A program made the translations under genes and the position numbers. A stretch of DNA of 64,000 nucleotides from the NCBI GenBank assembly GCA_017354895.1, contig CP071494.1, forward strand, positions 3,658,001-3,722,000. The letters run 5' to 3'. Every line of letters begins with the position of its first letter. The stretch's first letter is position 1. Positions 11,626 through 22,963 of the stretch are shown piece by piece. Source of the stretch: Podospora comata. Taxonomy: Eukaryota > Ascomycota > Sordariomycetes > Sordariales > Podosporaceae. Under the pieces are notes generated by a model. The model had not been told where the DNA came from. It worked only from the letters and a program-made list of their open reading frames with translations, and did no database searches.

Positions 11626-12551
11626 AGCGCTGAAACTTGAATTAAACCCTCACAAGATGCTCAGTTAGGAGATAAAATGATGGAAAGTACACAAGTGAAG
11701 GATGGAAATGTGCAATTAAACGGCATCGATAATTTTTAGCTCGTGGGCGCCCGATGCCAAGAACGGAGCCGGCAGATCGGCGCACCCCACAGAAGGTCTT
11801 CCGAAGCCACCGGCGCTCCCCTGCAGCCCCGCGCCGCTATGTCCTCCCCTCCCCTCAAGACACTGTTCCAGACTGCGCAACAACGACGCTTCTTCAGTGC
11901 CCTAGCCACCGGATAGAGCCACATACCTACACCGGATATCGTTGCGCAAAGCCTCGACGAAGAGTAGCACAGGCGCCCGGGGATATTAGAGTTGCGGGCA
12001 CATTATTCAGACCCGAATCCGGGAACGTGGCACAGGGAGAGCTTTGTTGGTCTTGCGCCTGGGGCCCTGCCTGTTGGACCCGGCGCGGTGAAACACGTAC
12101 CTTGACTGGGCTGCCTGCCTACTATCTCGGGCAACTTTTTTTACCTTATCCACGCATTGGTTCTGTCTACTCTTGCGAAATAGCTACAACCTGTCTTCTA
12201 TTACCAATTATTTCAATCTCGTGGTATTCGTGTGAGACTATTACCTCCACGTTTCTTCTTACATTCCCTTGTTTGGCCTAGGTACCAGTGACAATCAGCA
12301 ACGCCAAGCTCAGCTTGCAGTCGTCAGCCCGCCCAGCCCACTGCATCCGCCCCTGTCTTAGGACAGATCTGTCCATCCATTGGAAAAGTATCTCGACAAA
12401 CCTCCATCGTCGGTTTCGCAGAGAACCTCACGTTATTTGACTGCCTTTTTTGGTCCCCGATGACCGCCGCTGCCGTCACCAGGTAGCCAGATACACAGGC
12501 TCTCTTCAACATTCGTTGCGCCGGTCTGAGGACCCTCGCGACTGGGGAATC
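11626..12551. promoter_or_regulatory. Divergent promoter region between SFM1 and KEX1
   Basis: About 0.9 kb separates the start codons of two genes pointing away from each other, so both promoters should lie here. A 25-codon frame at 11839-11916 (plus) starts MSSPPLKTLFQTAQQRR and looks like a mitochondrial presequence, but I found no continuation. The rest is CT-rich toward KEX1, as expected for a fungal leader. No TATA box is evident. Confidence 0.5.
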
Positions 12552-14591
12552 ATGGCTGTTGGACGGTCCTTGGCGGACTGGAGGCGTCTACCATCCATCG
12601 TTACCGCCGCCGCCGTCGCCCTCTCATGGACGGCGACACTAGCTGTCGCCGATGTCAAGGCGGCCGGTGACTACTTTGTCCATTCACTTCCAGGGGCGCC
12701 GCCAGGTCCCCTGGTGAAGATGCATGCTGGGTAAGGAGTCTTGTCTCCAGTCCAAACCAGGGATGTCCTCAACTAACATATGTGTCTGCTTGCGCGCGTT
12801 AGGCATATCGAGATAACACCCGATGTCAATGGCAACATGTTCTTCTGGCACTTCCAAAACAAACACATTGCGAACAAGCAACGAACAGTGATATGGTTGA
12901 ACGGCGGCCCCGGCTGCAGCTCCGAGGACGGTGCCCTGATGGAGATTGGCCCGTATAGGTTAAAAGATAAGGACACACTGGTGTACAACGAGGGAGCATG
13001 GAACGAGTTCGCCAATGTCCTCTTCGTCGATAACCCTGTCGGCACGGGGTTCAGCTATGTCGACACCAACGCTTATGTACGCGAACTCGACGTTATGGCT
13101 GACCAGTTTGTTACTTTCCTGGAGAAGTGGTTCAAGCTGTTCCCCGAGTATGAACACGACGATGTAAGTTGAGCTCCTGTTTTGAGCCAGAAAATATAGC
13201 TCTAATGTCTTATTCAGATATTTATTGCTGGAGAATCCTACGCCGGCCAGTACATCCCCTACATCGCCAAGGCTATCCTTGAGCGCAACAAGAAAGGCGG
13301 CGAGTCCTCCTACAAATGGAACCTCGCCGGTCTCCTCATTGGCAACGGCTGGATTTCCCCTCCCGAACAATACGAAGCCTACCTCCAGTTCGCCTACGAG
13401 AAGGGCATCGTCAAAAAGGGCTCCGACGCCGCCTCCAAACTCGAAGTCCAACAGCGCATCTGCTCCAAGCAACTGGCCGTCGGCCCCGCCCTCGTCGACA
13501 ACACCGACTGCGAGAAGATCCTCCAGGATCTCCTCCAGCTAACCGCCACTAGCAAAGGCGGCGAGCAGCGTTGCGTGAACATGTACGACGTCCGGCTGAC
13601 CGACACCTATCCGTCATGCGGCATGAACTGGCCTCCCGATCTCGACTCCGTAACCCCTTACCTCCGCCGCAACGACGTAATCCACGCCCTGCATGTGAAC
13701 CCGAACAAAGTCACCGGCTGGGTGGAATGCAATGGCCAGGTCGGCGCAAACTTCAAGCCCTCTTCCAAACCCTCGGTTGAACTCCTCCCCGACCTGCTAA
13801 AAGAAGTCCCCATCATCTTGTTCTCCGGCTCGGAAGATCTAATCTGCAACCATTTGGGCACTGAAGCGCTGATCTCCAACCTGCAATGGAACGGCGGAAA
13901 GGGCTTCGAAATCACCCCCGGCACTTGGGCCCCCAGACGTGACTGGACCTTTGAGGGCGAAGCAGCTGGCTTCTGGCAGGAGGCCCGCAACTTGACCTAT
14001 GTAGTCTTTTACAACAGCAGCCACATGGTCCCGTTTGACTACCCCCGCCGCACAAGAGACATGCTAGACCGGTTCATGGGGGTGGACATCTCCTCCATCG
14101 GCGGCAAGCCCACCGACTCCCGCCTCGACGGGGAGAAAGTCCCCGAAACCACCGTCGGCGGGGTGGCCGGTAACGGCACCGACGCGCAGCAAGCAGAGAA
14201 GGAAAAGCTCGACACGGCCAGGTGGGAAGCCTATCGCAAATCAGGGGAGATCGTCCTGGTGATTGTGGCGTTTTCGGCAGCGGGATGGGGGTGGTGGGTG
14301 TGGAGGGAGAGGAAGAAGAGGAGGGGTTACATGGGGGTGTCTGGGGGGGAGAATATCTCGCCTTCTGGGGAAGCGAGGGGGAGGGAAGGGTTTAGAGACA
14401 AGCGTTCGGCGGCGGATTTGGAAGCGGGTGATTTTGACGAGAATGAGCTGGATGATTTGCACATGAGGACGCCGACGACGGTGATGGGTGGGGAGGGGAA
14501 TGATCCTAGGTATAGTGTGGGCGCGGCGAGCGAGGATAGTGAGGATGAGGAGGACGTGAAGGGGAAGGGGAAGGAGAAGATGTCGGGTTGA
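12552..14591 (+). CDS. KEX1: Pheromone-processing serine carboxypeptidase Kex1
   Basis: Three exons (12552-12730, 12803-13163, 13218-14591) encode 637 residues. Kex1 is a Golgi membrane carboxypeptidase (peptidase family S10) that trims C-terminal Lys/Arg left after Kex2 cleavage of pheromone and other precursors. An N-terminal signal segment (about 12-33) is followed by the catalytic domain: [13 protein letters not shown] for the oxyanion region, GESYAG with Ser187, SGSEDLICN with Asp387 and NSSHMVPFD with His449. One membrane helix lies at about 524-542 ([18 protein letters not shown]), followed by a basic stretch and an acidic cytosolic tail rich in Asp/Glu/Lys, the usual Kex1 layout and length. 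The start at 12552 places the signal segment close to the N-terminus; an in-frame reading frame continues upstream but looks like leader. Confidence 0.95.
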
Positions 14592-15255
14592 GTCTAGGTC
14601 ATATGGGGTTGGATGGGCAGAATCAAAGTCTTTTTGATACTACACAACAATTGGAACAACAGGAGTGAATCGGAAAGAAGGATTACAGAGAAAGGAAAGG
14701 CTGGTTGGTTGGTTGGTTTCCTGGTGTTTCAGGCGGGGGGTTTAACAAATGCCAATTTGAGCTCATCTTTCCGCACGGCTTTTACAGTTCACGTTGGCAT
14801 AAACAGCATATATATATACACTATCACACTCGAAGGCATTGCTTGCAAGCGACTGAAACGTGAGAACAACGTGGGCATATATTGGTGGCTGTCGCCAACC
14901 TAGATAGAAACTATCAATCAAGCATCTTTGTGTTTCTATCTGGAGTTTATTCTCCCGCTAAAGTGCTTCAGTTCAGACATGTGCCTTCAAAGGTCTTGCC
15001 ATATTCCAGCTCTTGCTGTCCCACAGTTTACAATGCCCATCCGCTGTATCCTTTTAAGACGCCCAGTCAAGCCTGGGATTGAACCCGCCTAATAAATGTC
15101 CCAGAGTAGTTTGATGGCCTTGTGGCCGAAGCGATGTCTTCGCTCGCCAACCCTTGGTCTTGCAGACGGGATATTGAACTGCGCTGTTGGGTAGGCTTTG
15201 TTTATCGTTGTTGGTTGGGGTATCATTCTTGTCATTATCGCCTTCTTCAACTCGT
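14592..15255. other. Convergent 3' region between KEX1 and DRE2
   Basis: Two genes end facing each other across 664 bp, so this should be 3' UTR of both. It includes a short TATATATATA run near 14810. Overlapping small frames on both strands show no domain. No gene seen. Confidence 0.5.
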
Positions 15256-16344
15256 TCAAATCTGAGCAGTGTTGTTGAGAATCTTGACTTGTTCGCCGGG
15301 CTTGAAGGCAGGGAGGCCAATATAGGGGCAGTCTGCGCATCTGAAAGCGTCACCGAGGTAACAGCTATTGCAGGAGCCAGTCTTGCCCTGGACGGTAAAG
15401 TCAAGTTCGCTGAGATCCTCAGACTTGAGCTTCAAGGTGGCCAGACCCTTCTCGGCCTTCTCACGACGGGCCTTGTCTTCGGCGGCTATTCTCTCGGCGA
15501 GACCACACGTGCTAGCAGATGTTAGTTTATTGTGCTTCGTATTGATGTTGAAGAAATGAGAAACATACCAGTCTTTGCAGGCTCTCCTCTTTTTGCCCGG
15601 CTGAGGCGCACACTCAGGAGGCTGCTGAATGGGACGCTTCAGATCCGCCTCAGTCAAAAGAGTGTCCTCATCAATGACATCGTCGTCGTCCTCGGCATCA
15701 AGATCCAAGTCATCACTGAAATCGATGAAACCAACCCCAGCAGGACCCTTGGATACTGGTGCTGGTGCCGGCGCTGGGGCAGCAGCAGCCTTCTTGCCAA
15801 AGCTGAGAGGGACACTCCCATCAGCGTTCACCTTCTTCGCCCCAAACCGCAGAGGTACAACCTCCTGCTCGGCATAATCAGGCTTAGTATATCCATCATC
15901 CCCCAACACCAACCCCGCCAGAATCGCCTCTTTCTCCTCTGTCGAGTTGCCCTGTCCCAAGCTGCCGTCCTCGCTCCTCAAGGTACCACCGGCTTTGAGT
16001 GCCGGTACAACCTTGCCCCAGATCTCCCTGTTGGACAAGAGAGGGGACACCTCGCTGCGGCGGCTTCCGTCGGGGTCGGTCAGGACGAGGATAAGGTCGT
16101 AGGTCTTGGCGGGGAGGCTGACTAATCCAGCAGCGAGACGGTCGAGCATCTGCAAATCGGTGGCCGACCGATCATAGACGGAGAACAAGGAGGTGAGGCG
16201 GTCCTCGCGGGATGCGATCGACGGGGGCGCAAGCAGGAGGGTTCGCTCGCCAGAATCGCCCTTTGCGCTGGCAGCCGCCGCAGCGTGCGCGGGGCTGAAA
16301 TCAAAGTCGGGAGTTGTGTCGATCATGACGGCGGCTGGGGGCAT
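15256..16344 (-). CDS. DRE2: Fe-S cluster assembly protein Dre2 (anamorsin)
   Basis: Two exons (16344-15569 and 15511-15256) give 343 residues. Dre2 takes electrons from the diflavin reductase Tah18 and acts early in cytosolic iron-sulfur protein assembly. The N-terminal part (about 1-130) is the methyltransferase-like domain, with the fungal opening [10 protein letters not shown] and [14 protein letters not shown] variable Ala/Pro-rich and acidic linker follows ([12 protein letters not shown]). The C-terminal Fe-S region has the CX2CXC cluster: an early Cys after QPPE, then ACKDCTCG assembled across the splice junction, and the CX2C...CX2C motif CNSC...CADC. It ends [17 protein letters not shown], the family's usual C-terminus. 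A second in-frame Met at 16326 is an alternative start. It is divergent from the Stf2-like gene across almost 2 kb. Confidence 0.95.
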   Translation of the reverse strand: MPPAAVMIDTTPDFDFSPAHAAAAASAKGDSGERTLLLAPPSIASREDRLTSLFSVYDRSATDLQMLDRLAAGLVSLPAKTYDLILVLTDPDGSRRSEVSPLLSNREIWGKVVPALKAGGTLRSEDGSLGQGNSTEEKEAILAGLVLGDDGYTKPDYAEQEVVPLRFGAKKVNADGSVPLSFGKKAAAAPAPAPAPVSKGPAGVGFIDFSDDLDLDAEDDDDVIDEDTLLTEADLKRPIQQPPECAPQPGKKRRACKDWYVSHFFNINTKHNKLTSASTCGLAERIAAEDKARREKAEKGLATLKLKSEDLSELDFTVQGKTGSCNSCYLGDAFRCADCPYIGLPAFKPGEQVKILNNTAQI

Positions 16345-18082
16345 CTTGCCGGTGTTTTCTTGGTTTCTGGAATGAAAAGAGGCTGCTCCGAGAAATGGAA
16401 CAAAGTAGAACCCAGGAATAGGGAAGGAAAAAATGATTGCGGATCGTGCCTGATTTGTATTGTTAATCCTGTCGTGGGGGCGGCAGGAGGTCGAGGCAGT
16501 GGATGGAGGGGCAGTTTAAGGATGCACAATTCTTTTGACCAATAATATTGAAGCTTATAAAGCGTTGCCACTAATACCTTGGGTGGACAGTGCGAAAGAT
16601 TAGATCTTGCACGCCATATGGCATGATATTCGGCGGTTACCACACAGTGTGACTCACGGCTGATTACAGTGGGTTTTCTGATTCTCCCGTTCCCGCGGAG
16701 GAGGACTTGGAGATATCGTCATCAATGTGGGAGCCGATTTCGGCCATTTGGGGTATCTAGTATCGATAAGAATTACGAATGTGTATACTAGTATAGGTAA
16801 ACTTTACTTCATCAGAGGCTGTCTGTGACGGTCCTGGCAAGAAGGCAGTTAAAGTCGATGTGAGATGTCAGCCGGCACTGGTCAGGCCCGCCCCGCAATC
16901 AACCTTGGAAGCGCCGTCAGATCCGGTGAATTCAGGGACCGATGTTTGGAAGTAAGGTGGAAACAGTTCCCCGTTACTTTGTGGATATCCGGCCTGTCAC
17001 AGCCTGACCTGCTGGTGACGGGACTTTCGGAGAAATGCGGTCGTCCGGTTCGCTTTCCATGGATTTCGAGAGTCTGGACCGTTGCAGCTGGCCTCAGCTG
17101 GGGCGTGTCTAATCGAGTCATGGAGTGACACCTCACAGCCGTTTGACTGGCAGACCTGGGGTGACGAATTGGATGACGAGATTGGCTGAGTCCAGCTGGC
17201 CTGATCATGTCGTTGCAGCACTCCAAAGATGACAGCTTTCAACAATTCCAATTCCGGTCTATCAATCAAACAGAATTGCATGTCTGTTTCATGTATCAAG
17301 GGTTCTGGAGGAGGAGAGAAGCTTCCAGCCGGCATTGGGACCTGTCATTGAATTCCGGCGGGCACCCGTCAATCAGATGGACTAGCCGTTTATGGTATGG
17401 CTTTCCCCGCATTTTGTACCAGCACAGGAGAGCACAGGGGATCGCTGAGACCTTCAAATGTGGGGACCTGACATCACAAACGTACCCTCATTGAGCACTT
17501 CACACCTCGACACCTCACAAAGAAAAGGTGAGCAAGAATAGCAGGAAGAGCCTGTGTCAATTGGGAATGCAAATCCCACTATGGCTAAATGGAACGAACA
17601 CCAGCCACTAGACAGCCGGGGCCCAAGACTTTGCAGAATGGCGAGCAAATCACGTAATGGCTGCTGTCCAAAGTCAGCCCAGACTCATGGCCTCTTACAT
17701 GCTAATCACGCGACTCCCATACAGCGCCTCGTAGACTCCCCACCACGCACCGTACCGCGTTGCCCCCTGTTCTTTCCCTTTGAGGATGCTCGCCTGATCA
17801 ATGCGAGCCGTGACTGGCTGCTCCTTTTCCTTCCACAGCTTCCCAACCACTGACCTCTCCGGACCTCTGTCGGGCCTTTAAAGTCAAGAGCTCCCATCCC
17901 TCTCCTCGACACCCCGTTTCTTTCATCCAGCATTCAGACATTAATTCATCCATTGATCATCCACCATCTCGCATACCATCATCCAACCCATCTCAACATC
18001 AACTGATAACCTTGTTCGACTCACTCGAGACTCGCCCCTGAACTGGTACACCAGCTTTAGTGACATCACAGTTCCTCACAGA
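16345..18082. promoter_or_regulatory. Long upstream region between DRE2 and the Stf2-like gene
   Basis: About 1.7 kb with no supportable gene. The last part (about 17880-18082) is rich in CT and CATC, typical of a fungal transcription start and leader, and a TTTAAA element lies at 17877-17882. I read it as the promoter and leader of the Stf2-like gene, with the DRE2 promoter at the left end. Confidence 0.45.
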
Positions 18083-18185
18083 GTATGTATCGCCAGCCCG
18101 TCTCCTGCAGCACAGCTCCCCTTACCCGAGCTTATCACTCTCAACCCCGCATCTCTTTGTGTGACGCTGACCCTCTGATCGTCAG
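18083..18185 (+). other. Probable 5'UTR intron of the Stf2-like gene
   Basis: A consensus donor GTATGT at 18083 pairs with the acceptor CAG ending at 18185, with a CTGAC branch-type site about 15 bp before it (GACGCTGACCC). The 103-bp length is normal for these genes. Together with the intron at 18279-18344 it would give the mRNA two introns before most of the coding sequence. Read from sequence only. Confidence 0.5.
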
Positions 18186-18277
18186 AGAACAACCTCTCCA
18201 CCCAACAAGTCCAACTATCTTCGAACAACTTCACTCTAGTACTCTCTACCTTTACACATCCATCACACATCATCAAG

Positions 18278-18791
18278 AGTAAGCTTCATCACTGGCATTG
18301 ACTCTAGGATCAATAGCATCAACCATTGACAACCCTTCCTGCAGTGACTCGCTCCCACAAGTTCAATGACAAGGACCACAGCATGGTGGCCCCCGTCACG
18401 GGTCACCCCCAGCAACAAGTACCCAAGTTCTTTGGCAAGCATGGCTTTGCCGATGCCGACCCCAAGAAGACCAAGAAGAACGGCGGTGGTAAGGGCAATT
18501 GGTATGTCTTATTTCACCCTACCTCCTCTTACAGCTTAGAATATCACTAACACCAATTCTTTCAGGGGCCCTGTTGGCTTAGAAGCCGAGGATGAAGAGT
18601 TCAACTTTGTCCACACCCGCCGCCGCTCCAACAGCAGCAGCGTCTCCAGTCACCCCGAGCACTTCAAGTCCAAGTTCGAGATCAACGAGCCTGAGCCTGT
18701 GTTTGAGGAGGACATCCATGGAGCCATGGAGGAGGAGGAGAAGGACAGCAGCCAGTCCAGCACCTCGAGCAGCAAGCCCGAGGACATGTAA
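18278..18791 (+). CDS. Stf2-like hydrophilin (ATPase-stabilising factor family)
   Basis: Exons 18278, 18345-18501 and 18566-18791 give 127 residues. Splicing out GTAAGC...TGCAG (18279-18344) joins an A at 18278 to TG at 18345-18346 and makes the ATG; the protein then opens MTRSHKFNDKDHS, close to yeast Stf2 (MTR plus a Lys-rich stretch). Without that splice the frame would begin at a poorer ATG at 18326. Conserved parts are PKFFGKHGFADADPKK, the KKNGGGKGNWG box and a Ser/Arg-rich RRRSNSSS segment; the C-terminus is acidic. Yeast Stf2/Tfs proteins bind the F1Fo-ATPase with its inhibitor and act as hydrophilins that protect from desiccation. A stress-protection role is inferred. It converges on FMT1, 383 bp away. 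Confidence 0.8.
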
Positions 18792-19174
18792 GACCACACA
18801 GGGGAAGATCATTCATGACGCGTGAGGACAGTCACCCGCGAATTTTTGCGTGCGGGAATCCATGCTTTTTGTTCAACATGGCGGAAGGTTCGTTGATACC
18901 CTTTAGAGGTCTGAGATTTAGATCTGGCGGGGAGGATGCTTGCCTTCTATCTGGCTACCACACCTTTCTCATCTCCAACGAAGGCGGCTGGGATAGCTGC
19001 GCTGTACTAGTATTTATTTATTCAATTGATTTCTAAGAGTCTTTGAGATTTGTATTCTGACTCCTGGTGCCTGATATAATGACGTAGTCGTTTTGAGAAA
19101 AGATAAACCCAGACTGTTTGCACGTAGCTCATTGTCGTTTTATTGATTCAAATGATAAATACAGGGAACAGAAA

Positions 19175-20878
19175 TCAGTAACTGTATATCCTCCTCACCA
19201 TCGCTCTGTTCCTCCTTCTCTTGGTCTCTTCATCCAGCTCAGCATCCTCTTCCGGTCGTCTTGTAGCAGGCTGCAACGCCTTGCCAATCGGCTCCTCATC
19301 AAAGTGCATGCCTCTGTAGTCCGTCACCGTTCGTCCCAACTGCGCAGCCACATTCACAGCTGGTCTCGTTGGCTTCCCATCCACTGTCATTTTCCCTATT
19401 CTCAACAACCCCTTCCCGCCACGAATAGGATCACGAAGATAGATCGATCCTGTCTCCGAATCGGGGAAATACGCCGTCTGGATAGACAGACGCCACTCCT
19501 TTTCCCCTTTGGGTTGTTCTTGACCCCCTTCTACTCCCGCAGCAGCATCAACGGATGATATTTCTCCCCTCTCCAGCGCAACAACCCGCTCAAACATCTC
19601 CAACGACTCTGGCTGCGGGGGGTACCACTCCGGCACTTGCTGCTCGTCGTCCCCGATCTGAAGCCACTCCAGAACAGGGACTTGCTCCTCCGCCCAGGGG
19701 TCTTCTTTGCACCTTTCCAGCGCGGAGGCCACCTCGTTTGCGACGGCGGGTGGGAGGTCGGGGGAGGTGAGGTCGAGGATGTAGGAGATGTCGTCGCAGA
19801 CGACGCGTTTCTTCTGTTCTTTTTTTGGGGTGCGGACGACGAGTTTGGACCATAAGGGGCCGAGGATGTGGTGTTGGTGGGCGATGTCTTCTAGATGGGG
19901 GGCGGAGGAGGGGAGGTTGGTAGAGAGGGTTGAGATGGAGGGGGTGAGCCAGGGAATTTGTCTGGTTACTGTGCGGACTTTGGGGGCGTGTCGGATGGGA
20001 TAGGGGGGTTGCCAGGAGACGTCTTTGTGGGGTGGGAGGTGGAAACCGGATGAGAGGGAGGAGACGAGCATGGAGGCGCCGAGGGGGGCGAGGAGTGAGG
20101 TGAGGGAGGTAAGGGTTGAGTTGGGCGGGATGGGGATACCCGGGAGGGGGGTTTGGGATAGGACGGTGCCGGTGTCGAAGGAGTGGGGAGAGAGGGTCTG
20201 GATGGAGACGCCGGTGTGGGTGTAGCGGTTTAGGAGGGCGTAGTGGAGGGGAGCAGGACCGCGGAGGCTGGGGAGGGGGGTTAGTAAGGAGTGGTTAAAG
20301 GGTAAGGGTGAGGGTGACATACTCGGGTAAGAGGGAAGGGTGGACGTTGAGGCCGCCGTATTCTGCTTGGTTTAGGAGCCGTGGTGGGACGAAACGGCCG
20401 AATGAGACAGCGATGATGAGGTTGATGTATTTCTTCATCTATTCAAGCGGAATGATGGTTAGCTTTGAGATGTAGCAAGCTCAAACAGGGGCACTTACAA
20501 ACCAATTTGTGAAAGTGTCGTGTGGTAACGTTGATAGAGGAAGACCAAGTTCCCTGGCTACTGATGCTATTGGGACTGCATATCTTTTAATTATATGACA
20601 GGTCTTCAAAAGTCATCAGGTCAGGACATACCTTCAGTCACTTGCTTTAATCCTCTCCCGGTGGGCTTCGATGGCCGAACCAGCACATCGATAGACTCGA
20701 TAAGACTTGGATCATCTTTGTGCTTCTTGTGAAGAGCTTTTAGCGAGTGACAACTGAACTCATCTGAGCCACAAAACAAGATTCGTAATGGATTGCCGCG
20801 TTGTGTACTGTATGTTGCAATGCTCAGTTGTCTTGCAACAGACCGTCGAAGTGGTCGTGAAGATGCCAACCACAGCAT
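19175..20878 (-). CDS. FMT1: Mitochondrial methionyl-tRNA formyltransferase
   Basis: Four exons (20878-20632, 20575-20499, 20438-20323, 20267-19175) encode 510 residues. The enzyme formylates initiator Met-tRNA for mitochondrial translation, using 10-formyltetrahydrofolate. An Arg/Ser/Leu-rich presequence (about 1-30) precedes RILFCGSDEFS, the N-terminal formyltransferase strand. The catalytic core reads LNVHPSLLP across the exon 3-4 region, supplying the Asn and His, followed by RGPAPLHYALL and FDTGTVLSQ with the Asp; these match the Asn-His-Asp triad of the family. The protein is much longer than the bacterial enzyme (about 315 residues) because of a C-terminal part with a long insert and acidic stretches, usual for filamentous fungi. 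The coding strand of exon 4 is strikingly C-rich. The start lies 357 bp from the divergent PAC1 start. Confidence 0.92.
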
Positions 20879-21235
20879 TGTGGTGGATTTCGCTGTTTCA
20901 ACAGTAGACTAATTCAAAATTCAGAGCCTCGAATATGCAGATCTCTTATTGATTGGCGAAAATATGTGTAAGCGATAACAGGTCTTGAACGACAAGTGGA
21001 AGCTGTACCTGTTGTGAGTGAGTGAGTGAGTGAGAATGCTTTAAGTGAGAGATCAAAATGAGTGGGCCACGAACCTTGAGAGCTCTGCCCCCTGCAAGCC
21101 CGGACCCTGCAGATCCACCCTTGGCATTCCACCCCCCTGGAGCTTCCTTGTGCCAGCTCAAAAGATACGGTCAACATCACCTAAGTGAAACACCCGCCAT
21201 GTTTGTTTCTTATCTGGTTGTACATTTTTATAGTT
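20879..21235. promoter_or_regulatory. Shared divergent promoter of FMT1 and PAC1
   Basis: The 357 bp between the start codons of FMT1 (minus) and PAC1 (plus) must carry both promoters. It includes a short tetranucleotide run of GTGA at 21014-21034. No TATA box is obvious. Confidence 0.5.
21014..21034 (+). repeat. (GTGA)5 microsatellite
   Basis: About five perfect GTGA units lie in the FMT1/PAC1 promoter. Length variation here would alter promoter spacing. Confidence 0.8.
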
Positions 21236-22783
21236 ATGACCATGGCCACAAGGAGCTTTCTAACCGACCGGCAGGCTGAAGAGCTGTGTGTTTTCCCCCC
21301 ACCAATAAACCCTCTATTATCTCTATCCCAGAAAAAACATGACATAGATAGCTAACCAAAATCCAGACACAAATCCATCATCGCCTACCTCACCTCCCTC
21401 AACCTCGCCACCACAGCCAACACCCTCCGCGCCGAGCTCAACCTCCCCGAAGAAACCTTTGACCTCGCCAAAGCAAAACAATACGAAGGCCTCCTCGAAA
21501 AGAAATGGACCTCGGTCATCCGCCTCCAGAAAAAAGTCCTAGACCTCCAAGCAGAGAACGCCCACCTCAAGAACGAGATCGAAAATGCCGGTCCTTTAGC
21601 CCTGTCGAGAAAGAACCAGGACCCAGCCAATTGGCTCCCCAAGGGACCGCCACGATACACCCTCGAAGGCCACCGCCTGCCCATCACCTCGGTAGCCTTC
21701 CATCCTGTCTTTAGCTCTTTGGCCTCGGCATCAGAAGACAACACGATCAAAATCTGGGATTGGGAGCTCGGAGAGTTGGAAAGGACACTCAAAGGGCACA
21801 CCAAGGCCGTCTTAGATGTGGATTTTGGCGGGCCGAGGGGGAACACCCTCCTTGCAAGCTGCAGTTCCGACATGAGTATTAAGCTGTGGGATCCGGCGGA
21901 TCAGTACAAGAACATCAGGACACTACACGGCCATGATCATATTGTGAGCTCGGTGAGGTTTGTTCCTGCGAATGGCACTGCTGGGGCGGGAGGGAATTTG
22001 CTCGTGAGTGCGAGTAAGGATAATACGCTGAAGCTGTGGGATGTGACGACGGGGTATTGCGTCAAGACGATTGAGGGGCATAATGACTGGCCGAGGGCGG
22101 TGGCGCCGTCGGCGGATGGGAGGTGGCTGTTGAGCACCGGGAGTGATAAGGCGGCTAGGCTGTGGGATATTGGGGGGACGGAGCCGGAGTGTAGGGTTGT
22201 TATGTTTGGACATGAGAATTTCAATGTATGTGCCCCCATTTTTGTAACCTTTCGTCTCTGATTTGATATACTGACATGGGTCTGATAGTTGTGCTGCGAA
22301 TTCGCACCCTCCACTTCATACCCCCATCTCGCCCGCCTCGCGGGACATGAAAAGGTGCCCCCAGCAAACAGTGCTGCCGAGTTCATGGCGACGGGCTCGC
22401 GTGACAAGCAAATACGGCTGTGGGACAGGAGGGGACAATGTATCAAAGTGCTAGAGGGCCATGACAACTGGGTCCGAGGTCTGGCCTTTCATCCAGCAGG
22501 TAAGTTTTTGATCTCGGTGGCAGATGACCGGACGATGCGCTGCTGGGATTTGAGCCAGGATGGGAAATGTGTTCAGACCCTCTCTGGCATGTTTGACGGG
22601 TTCGTGAGCTGTGTGAGGTGGGCGCCGGGAGTCACTAAGGATGGGCTTGCTGGTGCGGATGCTGGTGATGGCACGCCGAAGAAGATAGGTGCCGAGGCGA
22701 ATGGCGGGTTGCAGATGCGGTGTGTGATTGCGACTGGGAGCGTGGATGGGATGGAAGGCAAGGTGAGGATATTTGCCAATTGA
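21236..22783 (+). CDS. PAC1: Nuclear distribution protein Pac1 (LIS1/NudF)
   Basis: Three exons (21236-21285, 21367-22225, 22289-22783) encode 467 residues. Pac1/LIS1 binds cytoplasmic dynein with NudE and is needed for nuclear migration in hyphae. Order of parts: a LisH dimerisation motif (LTDRQAEEL joined to [12 protein letters not shown], residues about 9-40), a coiled coil (about 58-87), then seven WD40 repeats. The repeats start at [63 protein letters not shown] and the last [10 protein letters not shown], with WD ends such as IKIWD, IKLWD, LKLWD and IRLWD. The first exon is only 50 nt and ends within codon 17. A methionine two codons downstream (21242) is an alternative start. It converges on the gene ending at 22964. 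Confidence 0.95.
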
Positions 22784-22963
22784 GTGTTTGGGACCAATGC
22801 AGTGTCGAAGCGGGCAAATGGCCGACATAGATTATGAATAGGGCTTCAGGCAACATCATCAGCATCATTCGCATTCAGCATATTAGGGGTATGCTATAGC
22901 AAGGCCGCTGCCTTGGGTGGCGACAAAAAAGCGTTAATGTTAATGTTTACACGTTTATCGTTG

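Noticed and set aside
11839-11916. Mitochondrial presequence-like 25-codon frame
   Set aside because: No downstream exon continues it with a usable donor site; it may be an upstream frame in a leader or chance.
4503-16344. Quinate-use (qa) gene cluster
   Set aside because: Neighbours are pyrimidine, protein-methylation, protease and Fe-S genes; no qa-2, qa-3, qa-4, qa-x, qa-y or qa-1F is present.
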